From assembly GCF_001039005.1 (NCBI RefSeq), contig NZ_LDWR01000043.1:1-64000 (forward strand): a stretch of DNA of 64,000 nt, in the 5' to 3' direction. Positions 8,823-17,752 of the stretch are shown here, one piece after another. Under the pieces are notes generated by a model. That model worked only from the letters and a program-made list of their open reading frames with translations, was not told the DNA's origin and made no database searches. Source of the DNA: Burkholderia cepacia. GTDB lineage: Bacteria; Pseudomonadota; Gammaproteobacteria; Burkholderiales; Burkholderiaceae. Both the position numbers and the translations under genes were made by a program. Positions within the stretch are counted from its first letter, which is position 1. Every line of letters starts with the position of its first letter.

Positions 8823-8910
8823 CGCCCACCCGCGTCGATCGATTGCATGTCCGGGAAATTACAAGGATCATGCTCGCGGTCACAAGGACAACTCCACCGC
8901 ACTTTCTGCC

Positions 8911-9921
8911 ATGTCCCAGTCAACCGGTTCGGCACGCGACATCGTGGTCGTCGGCTTCGAAGGCGTCCAGTCACTCGACATCACGGGCCCGATGGAAGTG
9001 TTCGCGGTCGCGAACCGTTACCTTCCCGGCCATGCCGTGCCGTACCGGCTCACGCTCGCATCGCAGGACGGGGACGACATCGTCACGCACGCGGGCCTGC
9101 GCCTCGCCGCTCCGACCGCACTGGCGGCACTGCCCGGGCGTATCGACACGATCATCGTCGCCGGCGGCAACGAAGCGGCGCTGCGACACGCAGCGTCGGA
9201 TGCCGGCGTGCTGCCGTGGCTGCGCACGCGGATCGCGGACACGCGACGAATCGCGAGCATCTGCACGGGCGCGTTCGTGCTCGCCGCCGGCGGATGGCTG
9301 GACGGCAAACGTGCGACCACGCACTGGAACCAATGTGCGGCGCTACAGGCACTGTGTCCTGAAGCACGGGTCGAGCCGGACGCGATCTACGTGAGCGACC
9401 CGCCGTTCCATACCTCGGCCGGCGTGACAGCCGGCATCGACCTGTGTCTCGCACTCGTCGAGGCGGACTGCGGTGCGCCGACCGCGCTCGCGGTCGCACG
9501 CGAACTTGTGCTGTTCATGCACCGCCCCGGCGGACAAGCGCAGTTCAGCGTCGGACTCGACATCCAGGCAAGCGCGACGCCGCGCATGCGCTCGCTGCTC
9601 ACCGAAATCGCCGACGATCCGACCGGCAATCTTGGTGTAACCGCGCTGGCCGCCCGCATGCACATGAGCGAACGGACGTTTGCGCGCAATTTCTTCAACG
9701 AGACCGGACACTCGCCCGCGCAATACGTGCTGGCAGCGCGGGTCGAGCGCGCGAAGGTGTTGCTGGAACGAGCCGACTGGCCACTCGAGCGCATCGCGGA
9801 ACGTTCGGGATTCGGCAGCGTGGACGCGTTGCAGCGCGCGTTCGCGAAACGGGTCGGCACATCGCCGCGCGACTATCGTGCGCGCTTCGGGCAGCGACGC
9901 GACAAGCGACAGGCGGAATAG
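8911..9921 (+). CDS. GlxA-type transcriptional regulator (DJ-1/PfpI domain plus AraC helix-turn-helix)
   Basis: A 336-residue regulator. Residues about 10-185 are a DJ-1/PfpI sensor domain with the elbow IASICTGAFVLAAGGWLDG (Cys about 118) and the TTHW motif. Residues about 225-325 are an AraC two-helix DNA-binding domain (MSERTFARNFFNETGHSPAQYV, then AERSGFGSVDALQRAF). The start chosen is the ATG at 8911, where family similarity begins, rather than upstream in-frame starts. It is divergent from the exported DJ-1 protein gene with 88 bases between, and probably regulates it. Confidence 0.9.
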   Translation: MSQSTGSARDIVVVGFEGVQSLDITGPMEVFAVANRYLPGHAVPYRLTLASQDGDDIVTHAGLRLAAPTALAALPGRIDTIIVAGGNEAALRHAASDAGVLPWLRTRIADTRRIASICTGAFVLAAGGWLDGKRATTHWNQCAALQALCPEARVEPDAIYVSDPPFHTSAGVTAGIDLCLALVEADCGAPTALAVARELVLFMHRPGGQAQFSVGLDIQASATPRMRSLLTEIADDPTGNLGVTALAARMHMSERTFARNFFNETGHSPAQYVLAARVERAKVLLERADWPLERIAERSGFGSVDALQRAFAKRVGTSPRDYRARFGQRRDKRQAE

Positions 9922-10287
9922 GCCGTCACCGGTTTCGGCGTCCGGGGCGATCGAGCCACGATGACGCCACGCCGGGAGGCCGCATTTTCTGCGGCTGGCT
10001 CATTTCGGCCAATACGGGTCATTCCTGCTTCATTCGGCATTCAGGACGAGAAAAGGAACGGACAGGCACGCCCCTAAACAGTGCACGCATCCGGATTTTC
10101 ACTACATTACCGAAATCCGATATTGCCCGGAGATTTGGTTTCATACCGTTCACGCATCGGACCGGAACGCGATTGCCGTTCAACCGCGCCATCGCGTGCC
10201 GCCGACGAAGTCCAGGAGCGGGTCGTCGCACACGGCCCGGGCGGCGATGACAGTCCTGCCACGCAGGACATTCGTGACGGAGCGAAC
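9922..10287. other. 366-base gap before the permease gene
   Basis: No gene is supported here. It contains a short GCCGCA/TGCGGC hairpin at 9979-9995, possibly ending the upstream transcript. It also holds an imperfect dyad with CCGGATTTTC (10091-10100) and CCGAAATCCGATA (10110-10122). That 13-mer recurs inverted at 16108-16120. The dyad lies about 165 bases before the permease start and may be regulatory. Confidence 0.4.
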
Positions 10288-11820
10288 ATGGATGCAAAAC
10301 TCCCGCCTGATTCAGGCACCGACAGTGACGTAAGCCTCCTGCACAAGATGGGTTATGCGCAGGAACTGTCGAGACGGATGAACGGTTTCTCGAACTTCGC
10401 CGTGTCGTTTTCGGTGATCTGCATCCTGTCTGGCGGCATTACTGCGTTTCAACTCGCGTTTTCCGCGGCCGGCGGCGCATCGGTTGGCCTGGGCTGGCCG
10501 CTGGGTTCGCTGTTCGCGCTGATCGTCGCGGTGTCGATGTCGCAGATCGCGTCCGCGTTCCCGACGGCGGGCGGCCTCTATCACTGGGGCGCCATCCTCG
10601 GCGGGAAGAAATGGGGGTGGATGACGGCGTGGCTCAACCTGATCGGCCTCATCTTCGTGATCGCCGCGATCAATTTCGGCACCTACGATCCGTTCTTCAA
10701 GACGCTGATCGCGCCGATGTTCGGCGTCAGCCCGGACAGCCTGACCTGGTGGCATCAAACGGCGTTCATCGCGTTCATCACGATCTCGCAGGCGATCCTG
10801 AACGCACGCGGCATCAGGATCGCAAGCAGGATCACCGACCTGTCGGGCTATCTGATCTTCGTCGTGACGATTGCGCTGGTAGTTTCGCTGCTCTATTACT
10901 CGCCTGTCACGTTCGACCTGCATCGGCTGGTCACCTTCACCAATTTCACCGGCGTCGACGGCGGTGCGTGGCCGAAGCAGGCCACGCCGCTCGCTTTCCT
11001 CTCGGGCCTGCTGCTGGTGACCTACACCATCACGGGTTTCGACGCATCCGCGCATACGTCGGAGGAAACGCACGATGCAGCCAGAAACGTGCCGCGCGGC
11101 ATCATCGGGTCGGTGTTCTGGTCCGCGATCTTCGGTTACGTGATGGTGTGCGCGTTCGTGCTGGTGATGCCCGACCTGACCGCCGCGATGAAACAGGGCA
11201 CCGGCTTCTTCGAAGCGATACTCGCGCCGATTCCGAAGACCTTGCGCGTGTGCCTCGAACTCGCGATGTTCTTCATCAACTACGTATGCGGGCTCGCCGC
11301 GATCATGTCGACGTCGCGGATGGTGTATGCGTTCGCGCGCGACGGCGGGCTGCCGGCATCGAAGCTGTTGCGCAGCGTGAGTCACACGCACCGGACACCC
11401 GGGCCCGCGATCTGGACCTGTGCGGTGCTCGCGATCGTCGTCACGCTGTACGGCGACGCGTTCTCGGTGCTGAGTGCCGGAAGCGCCGTGTTCCTGTTCA
11501 TCTCGTATGCGATGCCGATCGGCTCGGGGATGCTGGCCGAAGGCCGCACGTGGACCGAAAAAGGTCCGTTCCAGCTGGGCATCTGGTCCAAGCCGTGTGC
11601 GTTGCTCGCGCTGGTCGGCGCCTGTGTGCTGGCGTATGTCGGCATCCAGCCGCCGAATGAAAAGGTGCTCTACGTGCTCGTCGGTTTCGTGGCCGTGCTG
11701 ATGGTGATCTGGTACGGCTTCGGCGTGCGCAACACCTTCGCGGGGCCGCCGGTGCTGAAGGACACGCGGAACCTCGAGCGCATCCGCGAACTCGAGGCGA
11801 ACGTCGATCCGTCCGTCTGA
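10288..11820 (+). CDS. APC-family amino acid/amine permease
   Basis: A 510-residue integral membrane protein with about 12 hydrophobic spans. The N-terminus reads ELSRRMNGFSNFAVSFSVICILSGG, typical of the amino-acid/choline transporter branch of the APC superfamily (GABA permease-like), and a GGLYHWGAILGGKKWGW motif follows. The start at 10288 (GAGCGAAC upstream) is where similarity begins. The gene stands alone, with a terminator-like hairpin after it. The substrate is not readable; a gamma-aminobutyrate-like or other amino compound is the usual range for this branch. Confidence 0.88.
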   Translation: MDAKLPPDSGTDSDVSLLHKMGYAQELSRRMNGFSNFAVSFSVICILSGGITAFQLAFSAAGGASVGLGWPLGSLFALIVAVSMSQIASAFPTAGGLYHWGAILGGKKWGWMTAWLNLIGLIFVIAAINFGTYDPFFKTLIAPMFGVSPDSLTWWHQTAFIAFITISQAILNARGIRIASRITDLSGYLIFVVTIALVVSLLYYSPVTFDLHRLVTFTNFTGVDGGAWPKQATPLAFLSGLLLVTYTITGFDASAHTSEETHDAARNVPRGIIGSVFWSAIFGYVMVCAFVLVMPDLTAAMKQGTGFFEAILAPIPKTLRVCLELAMFFINYVCGLAAIMSTSRMVYAFARDGGLPASKLLRSVSHTHRTPGPAIWTCAVLAIVVTLYGDAFSVLSAGSAVFLFISYAMPIGSGMLAEGRTWTEKGPFQLGIWSKPCALLALVGACVLAYVGIQPPNEKVLYVLVGFVAVLMVIWYGFGVRNTFAGPPVLKDTRNLERIRELEANVDPSV

Positions 11821-11832
11821 AGCACCTTTGAA

Positions 11833-11870
11833 ACGGGCTGAAACCGCCGACTTGGCGGTGTCAAGCCCGT
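11833..11870 (+). terminator. probable transcription terminator after the permease
   Basis: The outer arms ACGGGCT (11833-11839) and AGCCCGT (11864-11870) enclose the inner arms ACCGCC (11843-11848) and GGCGGT (11854-11859). Only a few T residues follow, so it may be weak or help Rho. Confidence 0.55.
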
Positions 11871-11980
11871 GATCTTCGCGAGGGTCGCGTTGCCGGTTAC
11901 GACCGTCCCCGCATGCAACCCGGGCACCGACCACGCGGCCGCCGATGGTCCGGGCGGCCGCGTCGGTTCGTCACGTCGCC

Positions 11981-12250
11981 CTAATTCCCGCCGCCGTAGA
12001 ACTGATTCATCCGCTCGAACTCACCCGACTTCTGCGCGCGAATCAGCTCCTGCTTCACCTGCGCGCGCGTGATCGCCGCGGGGCCGCCCGCCTGCGACCC
12101 GGCACTGGGCATGGAGCCCACTGCGGTGGCGCTGAGCGCGGCATCCGAGGGTGTGCCGGGGCTCTCGTCGGCTCCGCCGTCCGCCCGGGCAAGCCCGGTC
12201 GCACCCAGCATGCACACGGCGGCCAGCGCCGCCTTATAAACCGTCTTCAT
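11981..12250 (-). CDS. small secreted DUF4148-family protein
   Basis: An 89-residue protein with a clear signal peptide (MKTVYKAALAAVCMLGATGLARA). The C-terminal ITRAQVKQELIRAQKSGEFERMNQFYGGGN segment is the pattern of DUF4148 proteins, which are numerous in Burkholderia and allied genera. A GAGG ribosome site lies before the start. The function of the family is not known; it acts in the periplasm or at the cell surface. It lies convergent to the permease gene. Confidence 0.85.
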   Translation of the reverse strand: MKTVYKAALAAVCMLGATGLARADGGADESPGTPSDAALSATAVGSMPSAGSQAGGPAAITRAQVKQELIRAQKSGEFERMNQFYGGGN

Positions 12251-12483
12251 CGTGGCACCTCATATGAAAAGACATTGCGACTCGTACGCGGGAACGGCGC
12301 CGAGGTCCGGCCGTCCGCGCGATTCGACACCCCTCGCCGATGCGACAACGTCGGCCCCGACGGCATGCGCCGCGCGTCGCGAATCGCGATCATTCCGCTG
12401 CGTCGCGCCAGCCATCTGCGGCTTCGCACGTTCGAGGTTCCATCGAGCAACCTTCACGTCCTCCTGTAACGTCCCCCGGACCA

Positions 12484-12505
12484 GCGCATTCGCATGCGAA
12501 TGCGC
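12484..12505. repeat. perfect 22-base palindrome
   Basis: GCGCATTCGCA (12484-12494) is followed at once by its exact reverse complement (12495-12505). It lies in the 567-base gap (12251-12817) between the DUF4148 peptide gene and the LuxR-type regulator gene, in which I support no gene. The lack of a loop argues for a dimeric protein-binding site rather than an RNA hairpin. Confidence 0.6.
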
Positions 12506-12684
12506 AACAATGCCACGCAGCAGCCTGGCGCATGCGCTTGCCTGCGCGTCGTGCCGCAACGCGAATCGAACGTTCCTGTGGCGCGCATCCGCGATCGGGC
12601 GGATCTCGCGCTTCGAGCCGCCGCGCACCGGGCGGGCAACCAGCAGGAATGGATTAATGATAGAAATCGGCCGGCCGGTTTAAC

Positions 12685-12702
12685 GCCCCCTGACGAGGGG
12701 GC
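12685..12702. other. short GC hairpin upstream of the LuxR-type gene
   Basis: GCCCCCT (12685-12691), loop GACG and AGGGGGC (12696-12702) form a perfect 7-bp stem with a 4-base loop. No T-run follows on either strand. It sits about 115 bases before the regulator start and may act in the 5' untranslated region or as an operator; its role is undecided. Confidence 0.4.
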
Positions 12703-12817
12703 AATTGTGGAATTCGTCGACTCGCCGACCTAAACTGGACACCGTATGCGCGAGGCTCAGGCGGCCCGCGTTGCGACGCAGTCGCGTGCAAACCCGTCGT
12801 AGCTCAAGGGGTGCACC

Positions 12818-13900
12818 ATGTCCGACAGGTATGTTGCGCTGGCGGGTCACATCCGGCGACTGTGTTCGTTCGGCATCGAACCGCGCCTCGTCATTCCTCA
12901 TGTGGTTGAAGCGACGCGACGCATCGTGGGCGCCGACTGGGGCATGTTCTTCTATACCGACGAACACTATGCGGTGTCGGACGTCTACAGCGAAAACGAC
13001 ACCGTCTATCAAGTCCTGCCCACCTACTTTGCCGACGTCCACAACACCGAAAAACAGGAAGTGCTCGGCGTCACGTTCTCGGATGCGATGCGCCGCGGCT
13101 GCGGGTTCGAAAACAGCGCCCGTTACGACGCCGCGCTGCTGAAGAGTGCGATGTATGCGGAGCTGTGGCGGCCGGTCGGCATGCGGCATTGTCTCGAGCT
13201 GACGGCGACCGACGGCACCCGCGGCTGGGGAAGCCTGAAGTTGTGCCGCGCGCCCGGCGGTCGTCCGTTCTCGGAAAAAAATCATCGCGACATCGCGCCC
13301 TTCGCACGACATATCGCGCATGCGCTTTCGTGCCCGGTCCATCCGCCGCTGCGCGAAGCGGAAGGCAGCCAGTCGGCGATCATGGTCATCGACAACACGG
13401 GGAAGCTCTTGCTGCAGAGCGAGGACAGCACCAGAATGCTGGCGCTCGCCTCCGGCGAACCGCTTGCGTTCTATCGTCGCGACTGCTTTCCGAACTGGCT
13501 TGCGCCGCTGCTGACGAATGTCAATCGCATCTGGTGCGGCCTCCCGGTCGAACCCGCCACGATGGAACGCCGCAACGCGGCCGGCCGCTTCCGATTCAAG
13601 GCCTATCGCTTTGCGCACGCGAGCGCGCTGCACTGCGAGCAGGCGATCGTGATCTACATCGAGCATTTCCTCCCGCACGAACTGGAAATCGAGCGACTCG
13701 GCTTCGAGTTCGGTCTGACGGAACGACAACGGCAGCTCTGTTCGCTACTCGTCCTCGGTCACTCGCAAACCGCCATTGCGCGCGGCCTCGCGCTGCGCGA
13801 CAGCACCGTCGTCGATCATGTGCGAAAGATCTACCGCAAGCTCAACGTGCACAACCACGACGAATTGCGCAACGTCTTTCGCGTTGGCCAGCACGACTAG
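12818..13900 (+). CDS. LuxR-type helix-turn-helix transcriptional regulator
   Basis: A 360-residue protein. The C-terminal part (about 290-355) is a LuxR/NarL DNA-binding domain: GLTERQRQLCSLLVLGHSQTAIARGLALRDSTVVDHVRKIYRKLNVHN. The first 280 residues have no response-regulator or clear autoinducer domain; they look like a GAF-type sensor region. The neighbours are divergent or convergent and give no clear target. The ligand is unknown. Confidence 0.85.
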   Translation: MSDRYVALAGHIRRLCSFGIEPRLVIPHVVEATRRIVGADWGMFFYTDEHYAVSDVYSENDTVYQVLPTYFADVHNTEKQEVLGVTFSDAMRRGCGFENSARYDAALLKSAMYAELWRPVGMRHCLELTATDGTRGWGSLKLCRAPGGRPFSEKNHRDIAPFARHIAHALSCPVHPPLREAEGSQSAIMVIDNTGKLLLQSEDSTRMLALASGEPLAFYRRDCFPNWLAPLLTNVNRIWCGLPVEPATMERRNAAGRFRFKAYRFAHASALHCEQAIVIYIEHFLPHELEIERLGFEFGLTERQRQLCSLLVLGHSQTAIARGLALRDSTVVDHVRKIYRKLNVHNHDELRNVFRVGQHD

Positions 13901-13948
13901 CGTCGCATGTCGTGTCGCGTCGAAAGCGCAGCCGCGAGCATTATCGAA

Positions 13949-14728
13949 TCAGACGGCGGAAAAGCAGTTGTCGACGAACAGATGCGTGCCGTTGACGAAA
14001 CTCGACTCGTCGGACGCGAGGAACAGCGCGGCCGCCGCGACCTCCGACGGTTCGCACAACCGGCCCTGCTGAACCGCGATCGCCGCTTCGGTCGCGTCGA
14101 CGCCCATCGCCTGCAGATCCTTGAGTTCGCGCATCCCGTGCGGCGTGCGGATGAACCCCGGCGCCAGCGCATTGCAGCGAATCCCGCGGTCGCGATACTC
14201 GACCGCGATGGCTCGCGCGAACATGTGGCACGCACCCTTGGTCGCGTCGTACAGCACTTCGCCCGGCGTCGCGCAGACCGCCGAAATCGACGACGTGCAC
14301 ACGATGCTGCCGCGCCCCTTCTCGAGCATCTGCGGCAGCACCGCCTTCGTCATCAGGAACATGCTCTTGACGTTCACGCCCATCAGCCAGTCCCATTCCG
14401 ACTCCTCGATGTCGAGGAACGGTTTGACGATCAGCGTGCCGGCATGATTGAACAGGATGTCCGCATTGCCGTACTGCTCACGCGCCGCATCGACGGCCCG
14501 CTGAACCTCCGCCTGTTTCGACACGTCGGCGCCGAGGCCGATCGCCTGCAGGCCGGCATCGCGCAGCCTGGATGCAAGTGCTTCGGCGGCGTCGCCGTCG
14601 CGGTCGATGATCGCGACCTTCGCGCCCTGTGCGGCGAACAGTTCGGACGCAGCGCCGCCGCATCCGCCGGCGCCGCCGCTGACGATGGCGACCTTGCCGG
14701 CCAGGCGGCCGTCAATCTTGACATTCAT
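13949..14728 (-). CDS. short-chain dehydrogenase/reductase (SDR)
   Basis: A 259-residue classical SDR. Seen: an NAD(P)-binding glycine segment SGGAGGCGG (about 17-25, slightly altered from TGxxxGxG), NHAG at about 94-97, the catalytic Ser within TSSIS (about S147), and YDATK (Y160, K164). It is 33 bases downstream of the flavin oxidase gene on the same strand, so the two likely act on one substrate: the SDR oxidises an alcohol, the flavoprotein a lactol or lactone. This points to sugar or polyol catabolism. Confidence 0.9.
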   Translation of the reverse strand: MNVKIDGRLAGKVAIVSGGAGGCGGAASELFAAQGAKVAIIDRDGDAAEALASRLRDAGLQAIGLGADVSKQAEVQRAVDAAREQYGNADILFNHAGTLIVKPFLDIEESEWDWLMGVNVKSMFLMTKAVLPQMLEKGRGSIVCTSSISAVCATPGEVLYDATKGACHMFARAIAVEYRDRGIRCNALAPGFIRTPHGMRELKDLQAMGVDATEAAIAVQQGRLCEPSEVAAAALFLASDESSFVNGTHLFVDNCFSAV

Positions 14729-14761
14729 TATTCGTTCTCCTGTCTGGTTTGATCGGCGCGC

Positions 14762-16009
14762 TCAACTGAACAGCGTCCGAAGATGATCGTTGAGGAAGTA
14801 ACCTTCCGGGTCCACGCTGCGGCGCAGTGCACGGAACGCTTCGGCCTTGGGGAACCAGCGGTCCACGTCTTCGCGGTTCGTGAAATGCAGCTTGCCCCAG
14901 TGCGGACGCGAGCCGTAATCGCGCAGGATGTCGTCGACGTCCTTCAGGAACGGCCAGTAGTCGACACCGTTCGGGCCGCCCGAGCATGAAATGGTGACGC
15001 TGTCCTGGTGGTTGAACGGACTGATCCACGCCGGGTCGCCCTTCGTGAAGCGGTACTCGACCGGGAAAATGCAGTCGCGATGTTTCGTGAGGATCAGGTC
15101 GCGGACGCGGCGCAGCGCTTCCTTGCCGTGCTGCGCGGGCACCGCATACTCGAGCTCGTGGAAGTTCGGCACGTAATGGATCGCGTACACCTCGGAGCTG
15201 TATGCGATCTTCTCGTGCTCGCCTTCATGAAACGTGCGCGCGTCGGTGACGTCCATCACCTTGATCTCGCATACGTCGTAGTCTTTCTTCGAGTTCGATA
15301 CCTTCGCGGTGTCGGGCAGGCAGTACAGGTCGCGGCTTTCGGACGTCGGACACCAGAAGAAACCGAAATGCCGATGCTTCGCCGCCAGGTCGTCGTATTG
15401 CTCCATCAGCGCTTCGAAGTCCTCGCGCCAGACCCGGTCGTGCAGCCAGAACGCATCGGTCACCTGCAGCGTCATCTCCGACACCACACCGAACATGCCG
15501 ATATTCACCTGCGTCGCATGGAGCAGGTCGAGGTCCTTCCGGTCGCTCACTTCCATGATCGAGCCGTCGGGGCGCACGATGCGCATCCCGACGACCTGCG
15601 ACGACAGGTTGCTCAGCGTCGTCCCGGTGCCGTGCGTGCCGGTGGCGAGCGCGCCGGCAATCGCCTGCGAATCGATGTCGCCCTGGTTGACGAGCGACAG
15701 GCCGAGTGCCTTCAGGTGACACGTCACCGCATTGATTTTCGTGCCGGCCTTCACAGTCACGCGCTTGCGCGCTTGATCGACATCGACGATACCCTGGTAG
15801 TCCTGGAGCGACAGCAGCAGGCCGCTCGTCGCCACGACGGGCGTGAACGAGTGCCCCGATCCCGCGCATCGGACGTGCTTGCCCTGGCGCGTCGCGGTAT
15901 GCACCAGTTCCGCAATCTCGGCCTCGCTGGTCGGCGACGCCAGGTGCGCGGCCACGCACGACTGATTGCCGACCCAGTTTCTCCAGAATCCGCCACGGGG
16001 AAGTTCCAT
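14762..16009 (-). CDS. FAD-linked sugar-lactone/alditol oxidase (D-arabinono-1,4-lactone oxidase family)
   Basis: A 415-residue flavoprotein. The N-terminal PCMH-type FAD domain has AGSGHSFTP (about 49-57); the ALO-type C-terminal domain ends with the family HWGK motif (about 370-373). Members oxidise sugar-1,4-lactones or alditols with oxygen. I start it at 16009 (MELPRGGFW), which has a GGAGAGA ribosome site, not at an upstream in-frame ATG that would add 38 unrelated residues. It is the first gene of a two-gene operon with the SDR and is divergent from the AraC regulator at 16210. Confidence 0.88.
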   Translation of the reverse strand: MELPRGGFWRNWVGNQSCVAAHLASPTSEAEIAELVHTATRQGKHVRCAGSGHSFTPVVATSGLLLSLQDYQGIVDVDQARKRVTVKAGTKINAVTCHLKALGLSLVNQGDIDSQAIAGALATGTHGTGTTLSNLSSQVVGMRIVRPDGSIMEVSDRKDLDLLHATQVNIGMFGVVSEMTLQVTDAFWLHDRVWREDFEALMEQYDDLAAKHRHFGFFWCPTSESRDLYCLPDTAKVSNSKKDYDVCEIKVMDVTDARTFHEGEHEKIAYSSEVYAIHYVPNFHELEYAVPAQHGKEALRRVRDLILTKHRDCIFPVEYRFTKGDPAWISPFNHQDSVTISCSGGPNGVDYWPFLKDVDDILRDYGSRPHWGKLHFTNREDVDRWFPKAEAFRALRRSVDPEGYFLNDHLRTLFS

Positions 16010-16090
16010 CAACGTCTCTCCAGATAGGCACCGCGGTGCGTTGTCGGCATGGCTCGGTGAACAGCAACGTATTGATGCCAAAGGTAGGGT

Positions 16091-16137
16091 GCCGAAACGC
16101 TTTCCACTATCGGATTTCGGCAAGCGAGGGTTTCCAC
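16091..16137. promoter_or_regulatory. repeat cluster between the lactone oxidase and its AraC regulator
   Basis: GCCGAAA (16091-16097) and TTTCGGC (16115-16121) form a perfect dyad. TTTCCAC occurs twice (16101-16107 and 16131-16137), 30 bases apart. The block TATCGGATTTCGG (16108-16120) is found inverted at 10110-10122. AraC proteins commonly bind direct repeats, so this is a reasonable operator for the divergent genes. Confidence 0.4.
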
Positions 16138-16209
16138 GAGGCGGCGCTTTTTGACCGGCTCGCCGAGCGGCTACAATGATTCGACCCGGCCCGCTCCCTC
16201 CCGCCCCCG

Positions 16210-17214
16210 ATGACGCCGTCTGCCCACCTGAGCGATTTCTCTGGCGCCCCGTTGTTCGCGCGAACGGTCGCGTTCTGCGCGTTCACCGACGTGGCGGAAC
16301 AGGCGCGATCGTTCGAAGGCTGGAACCTGAATTACACGCAGATCTCGGGCGGCCTGTTTCATGGCTCGTCGTCGATCGTGTCGCTGGGCGGCATCAAGCT
16401 GCTGGTCGAGGACCTCGACAAGGTCATCCTGCAGCGGGGCGCGGTGCCGTCGGACCGGATCGCCGTGGCCGTGCCGCTGGAACTGGAAGGGCATGCGCGC
16501 ATGTGCGGCGAGAAGAGCGGGCGCGACAGCCTGCACGTGTTCTCGAGCCTGCCGGAATTCGAGTTCTATTCGCCCGACCGGCACGTGCTCGTGAACGTCG
16601 AGATCGAGCCCGACAAGCTGTCGACGCCGGCGATGCGCACGGTCGCCGCGTCACTGCGCGCTCGCACCCTCGCCCCGCTGATCCCGATGGCCGCGTACGT
16701 CGCGGACAATCTTCGCGACCTGCTGCGCCGCACACTCGCCGCCGCGGCGAAAAGCACCTCCGCTGAAGACATGACGACGCACGACCGGATCGAACTGCTG
16801 GAGCGCACCGTGCTGTACGCGATCTCGGAAGTGCTGACGGCGGCCGCGCCGGAGGACGGCGCGCAAGCCGCGCGCCCGACGAAGTACTGGTCGCTGGTCA
16901 ACGCGGTGCAGGAGCGGCTTCAGGACGCATCGACCTGCCCGCTGTCGATCGCCGAGCTGTGCGTGCAGCTCGGCATCAGCCGGCGCACCGCGCAGTATGC
17001 GTTCCACGACACGCTCAATCTGAACCCGATTGCGTATCTGCGCGCCGTTCGACTGAATCACGCGCGCCGCGAGCTTCGGCTCGGCGAATCCGTGACGTCC
17101 GCCGCAACCAAATGGGGCTTCTGGCACCTGAGCAGTTTCGCGCAGGACTATCGCGCGATGTTCGGCGAGCTGCCGTCGGTCACGGCCCGGCGCTACGCGC
17201 GCCACGCGAGCTGA
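16210..17214 (+). CDS. AraC-family transcriptional regulator
   Basis: A 334-residue regulator. Residues about 235-330 are an AraC DNA-binding domain (SIAELCVQLGISRRTAQYAFHDTLNLNPIAYLRAVRLNHARREL, then TKWGFWHLSSFAQDYRAMFGELPS), of the type seen in EutR-like and AraC-like activators. The N-terminal sensor region has no clear family assignment. It is divergent from the lactone oxidase-SDR operon, which it most likely controls. Confidence 0.9.
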   Translation: MTPSAHLSDFSGAPLFARTVAFCAFTDVAEQARSFEGWNLNYTQISGGLFHGSSSIVSLGGIKLLVEDLDKVILQRGAVPSDRIAVAVPLELEGHARMCGEKSGRDSLHVFSSLPEFEFYSPDRHVLVNVEIEPDKLSTPAMRTVAASLRARTLAPLIPMAAYVADNLRDLLRRTLAAAAKSTSAEDMTTHDRIELLERTVLYAISEVLTAAAPEDGAQAARPTKYWSLVNAVQERLQDASTCPLSIAELCVQLGISRRTAQYAFHDTLNLNPIAYLRAVRLNHARRELRLGESVTSAATKWGFWHLSSFAQDYRAMFGELPSVTARRYARHAS

Positions 17215-17232
17215 ACGCCTGTCGCGGTTCGA

Positions 17233-17259
17233 CGGCCGGTGCCGACCTCGCACCGGCCG
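17233..17259. terminator. bidirectional terminator between convergent genes
   Basis: CGGCCGGTGC (17233-17242), loop CGACCTC and GCACCGGCCG (17250-17259) make a perfect 10-bp stem. It sits between the AraC gene and the convergent EF-hand protein gene. The T-tract is weak. Confidence 0.6.
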
Positions 17260-17277
17260 CCGCGCTGCGCTGCTACG

Positions 17278-17709
17278 TCACTCGTCCTGCTGTTCCTGCT
17301 GCGCCTGCACCTGCCGCTGCTGGATGAACTGCCGCACATCGCTCATCGTCACGCGGCCGGTGTGCTTCGCATCGATCTCGTCGAAGTGCTTCGACACGAA
17401 ACCGAGCCCGCTGCTCTGCGCCTGCACCTTCGTCACGGCCGCGCCGTTGCTCAGCACCGTATTGGCGCCGAGCCTCGCATCGACCCGCTGCTGCGCCTGC
17501 TGCTGCAGCGTCGCGCCGGTCGACGGCAACACCGGCGCCGCTCGCGTGGACGGAAAGAACGGACCGTCGACGCCGCGCCCGCCATGCGGAAGCTTCACCG
17601 GCGCCACCGCCTGCGGCGGCAATGCGTGGGCGCTGCTCATCGCGGCACCGACGACGATCAACGCAGACATACGCCGAATCATTTGGATTAGGGACATGAT
17701 CGCTCGCAT
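17278..17709 (-). CDS. small exported protein with one degenerate EF-hand
   Basis: A 143-residue protein. The N-terminus has a signal peptide (SALIVVGAAMSSAHA). Near the C-terminus, FDEIDAKHTGRVTMSDVRQFIQQ has EF-hand spacing, but Lys and Thr occupy loop positions usually held by Asp or Asn, so calcium binding is doubtful. The tail is Gln-rich. Starting at 17697 (MSLIQM) is an alternative. Related single EF-hand exported proteins are common in Burkholderia; the function is unknown. Confidence 0.65.
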   Translation of the reverse strand: MRAIMSLIQMIRRMSALIVVGAAMSSAHALPPQAVAPVKLPHGGRGVDGPFFPSTRAAPVLPSTGATLQQQAQQRVDARLGANTVLSNGAAVTKVQAQSSGLGFVSKHFDEIDAKHTGRVTMSDVRQFIQQRQVQAQQEQQDE

Positions 17710-17752
17710 TCAATGGATGAATAGAGGGTTCCTCTGACAAGGAGTCCGTCGC

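Noticed and set aside
9979..9995. GCCGCA/TGCGGC hairpin as a terminator of the GlxA-type gene
   Set aside because: The stem is only six pairs and there is no T-run; not strong enough for its own entry.
12680..13729. A 349-codon minus-strand frame over the LuxR-type regulator
   Set aside because: Its residues show no known motif, while the plus strand has a full LuxR domain at the same place.
16010..16123. A 38-residue N-terminal extension of the lactone oxidase
   Set aside because: The extension has no family similarity, it would cover the putative operator, and the ATG at 16009 has a good ribosome site.
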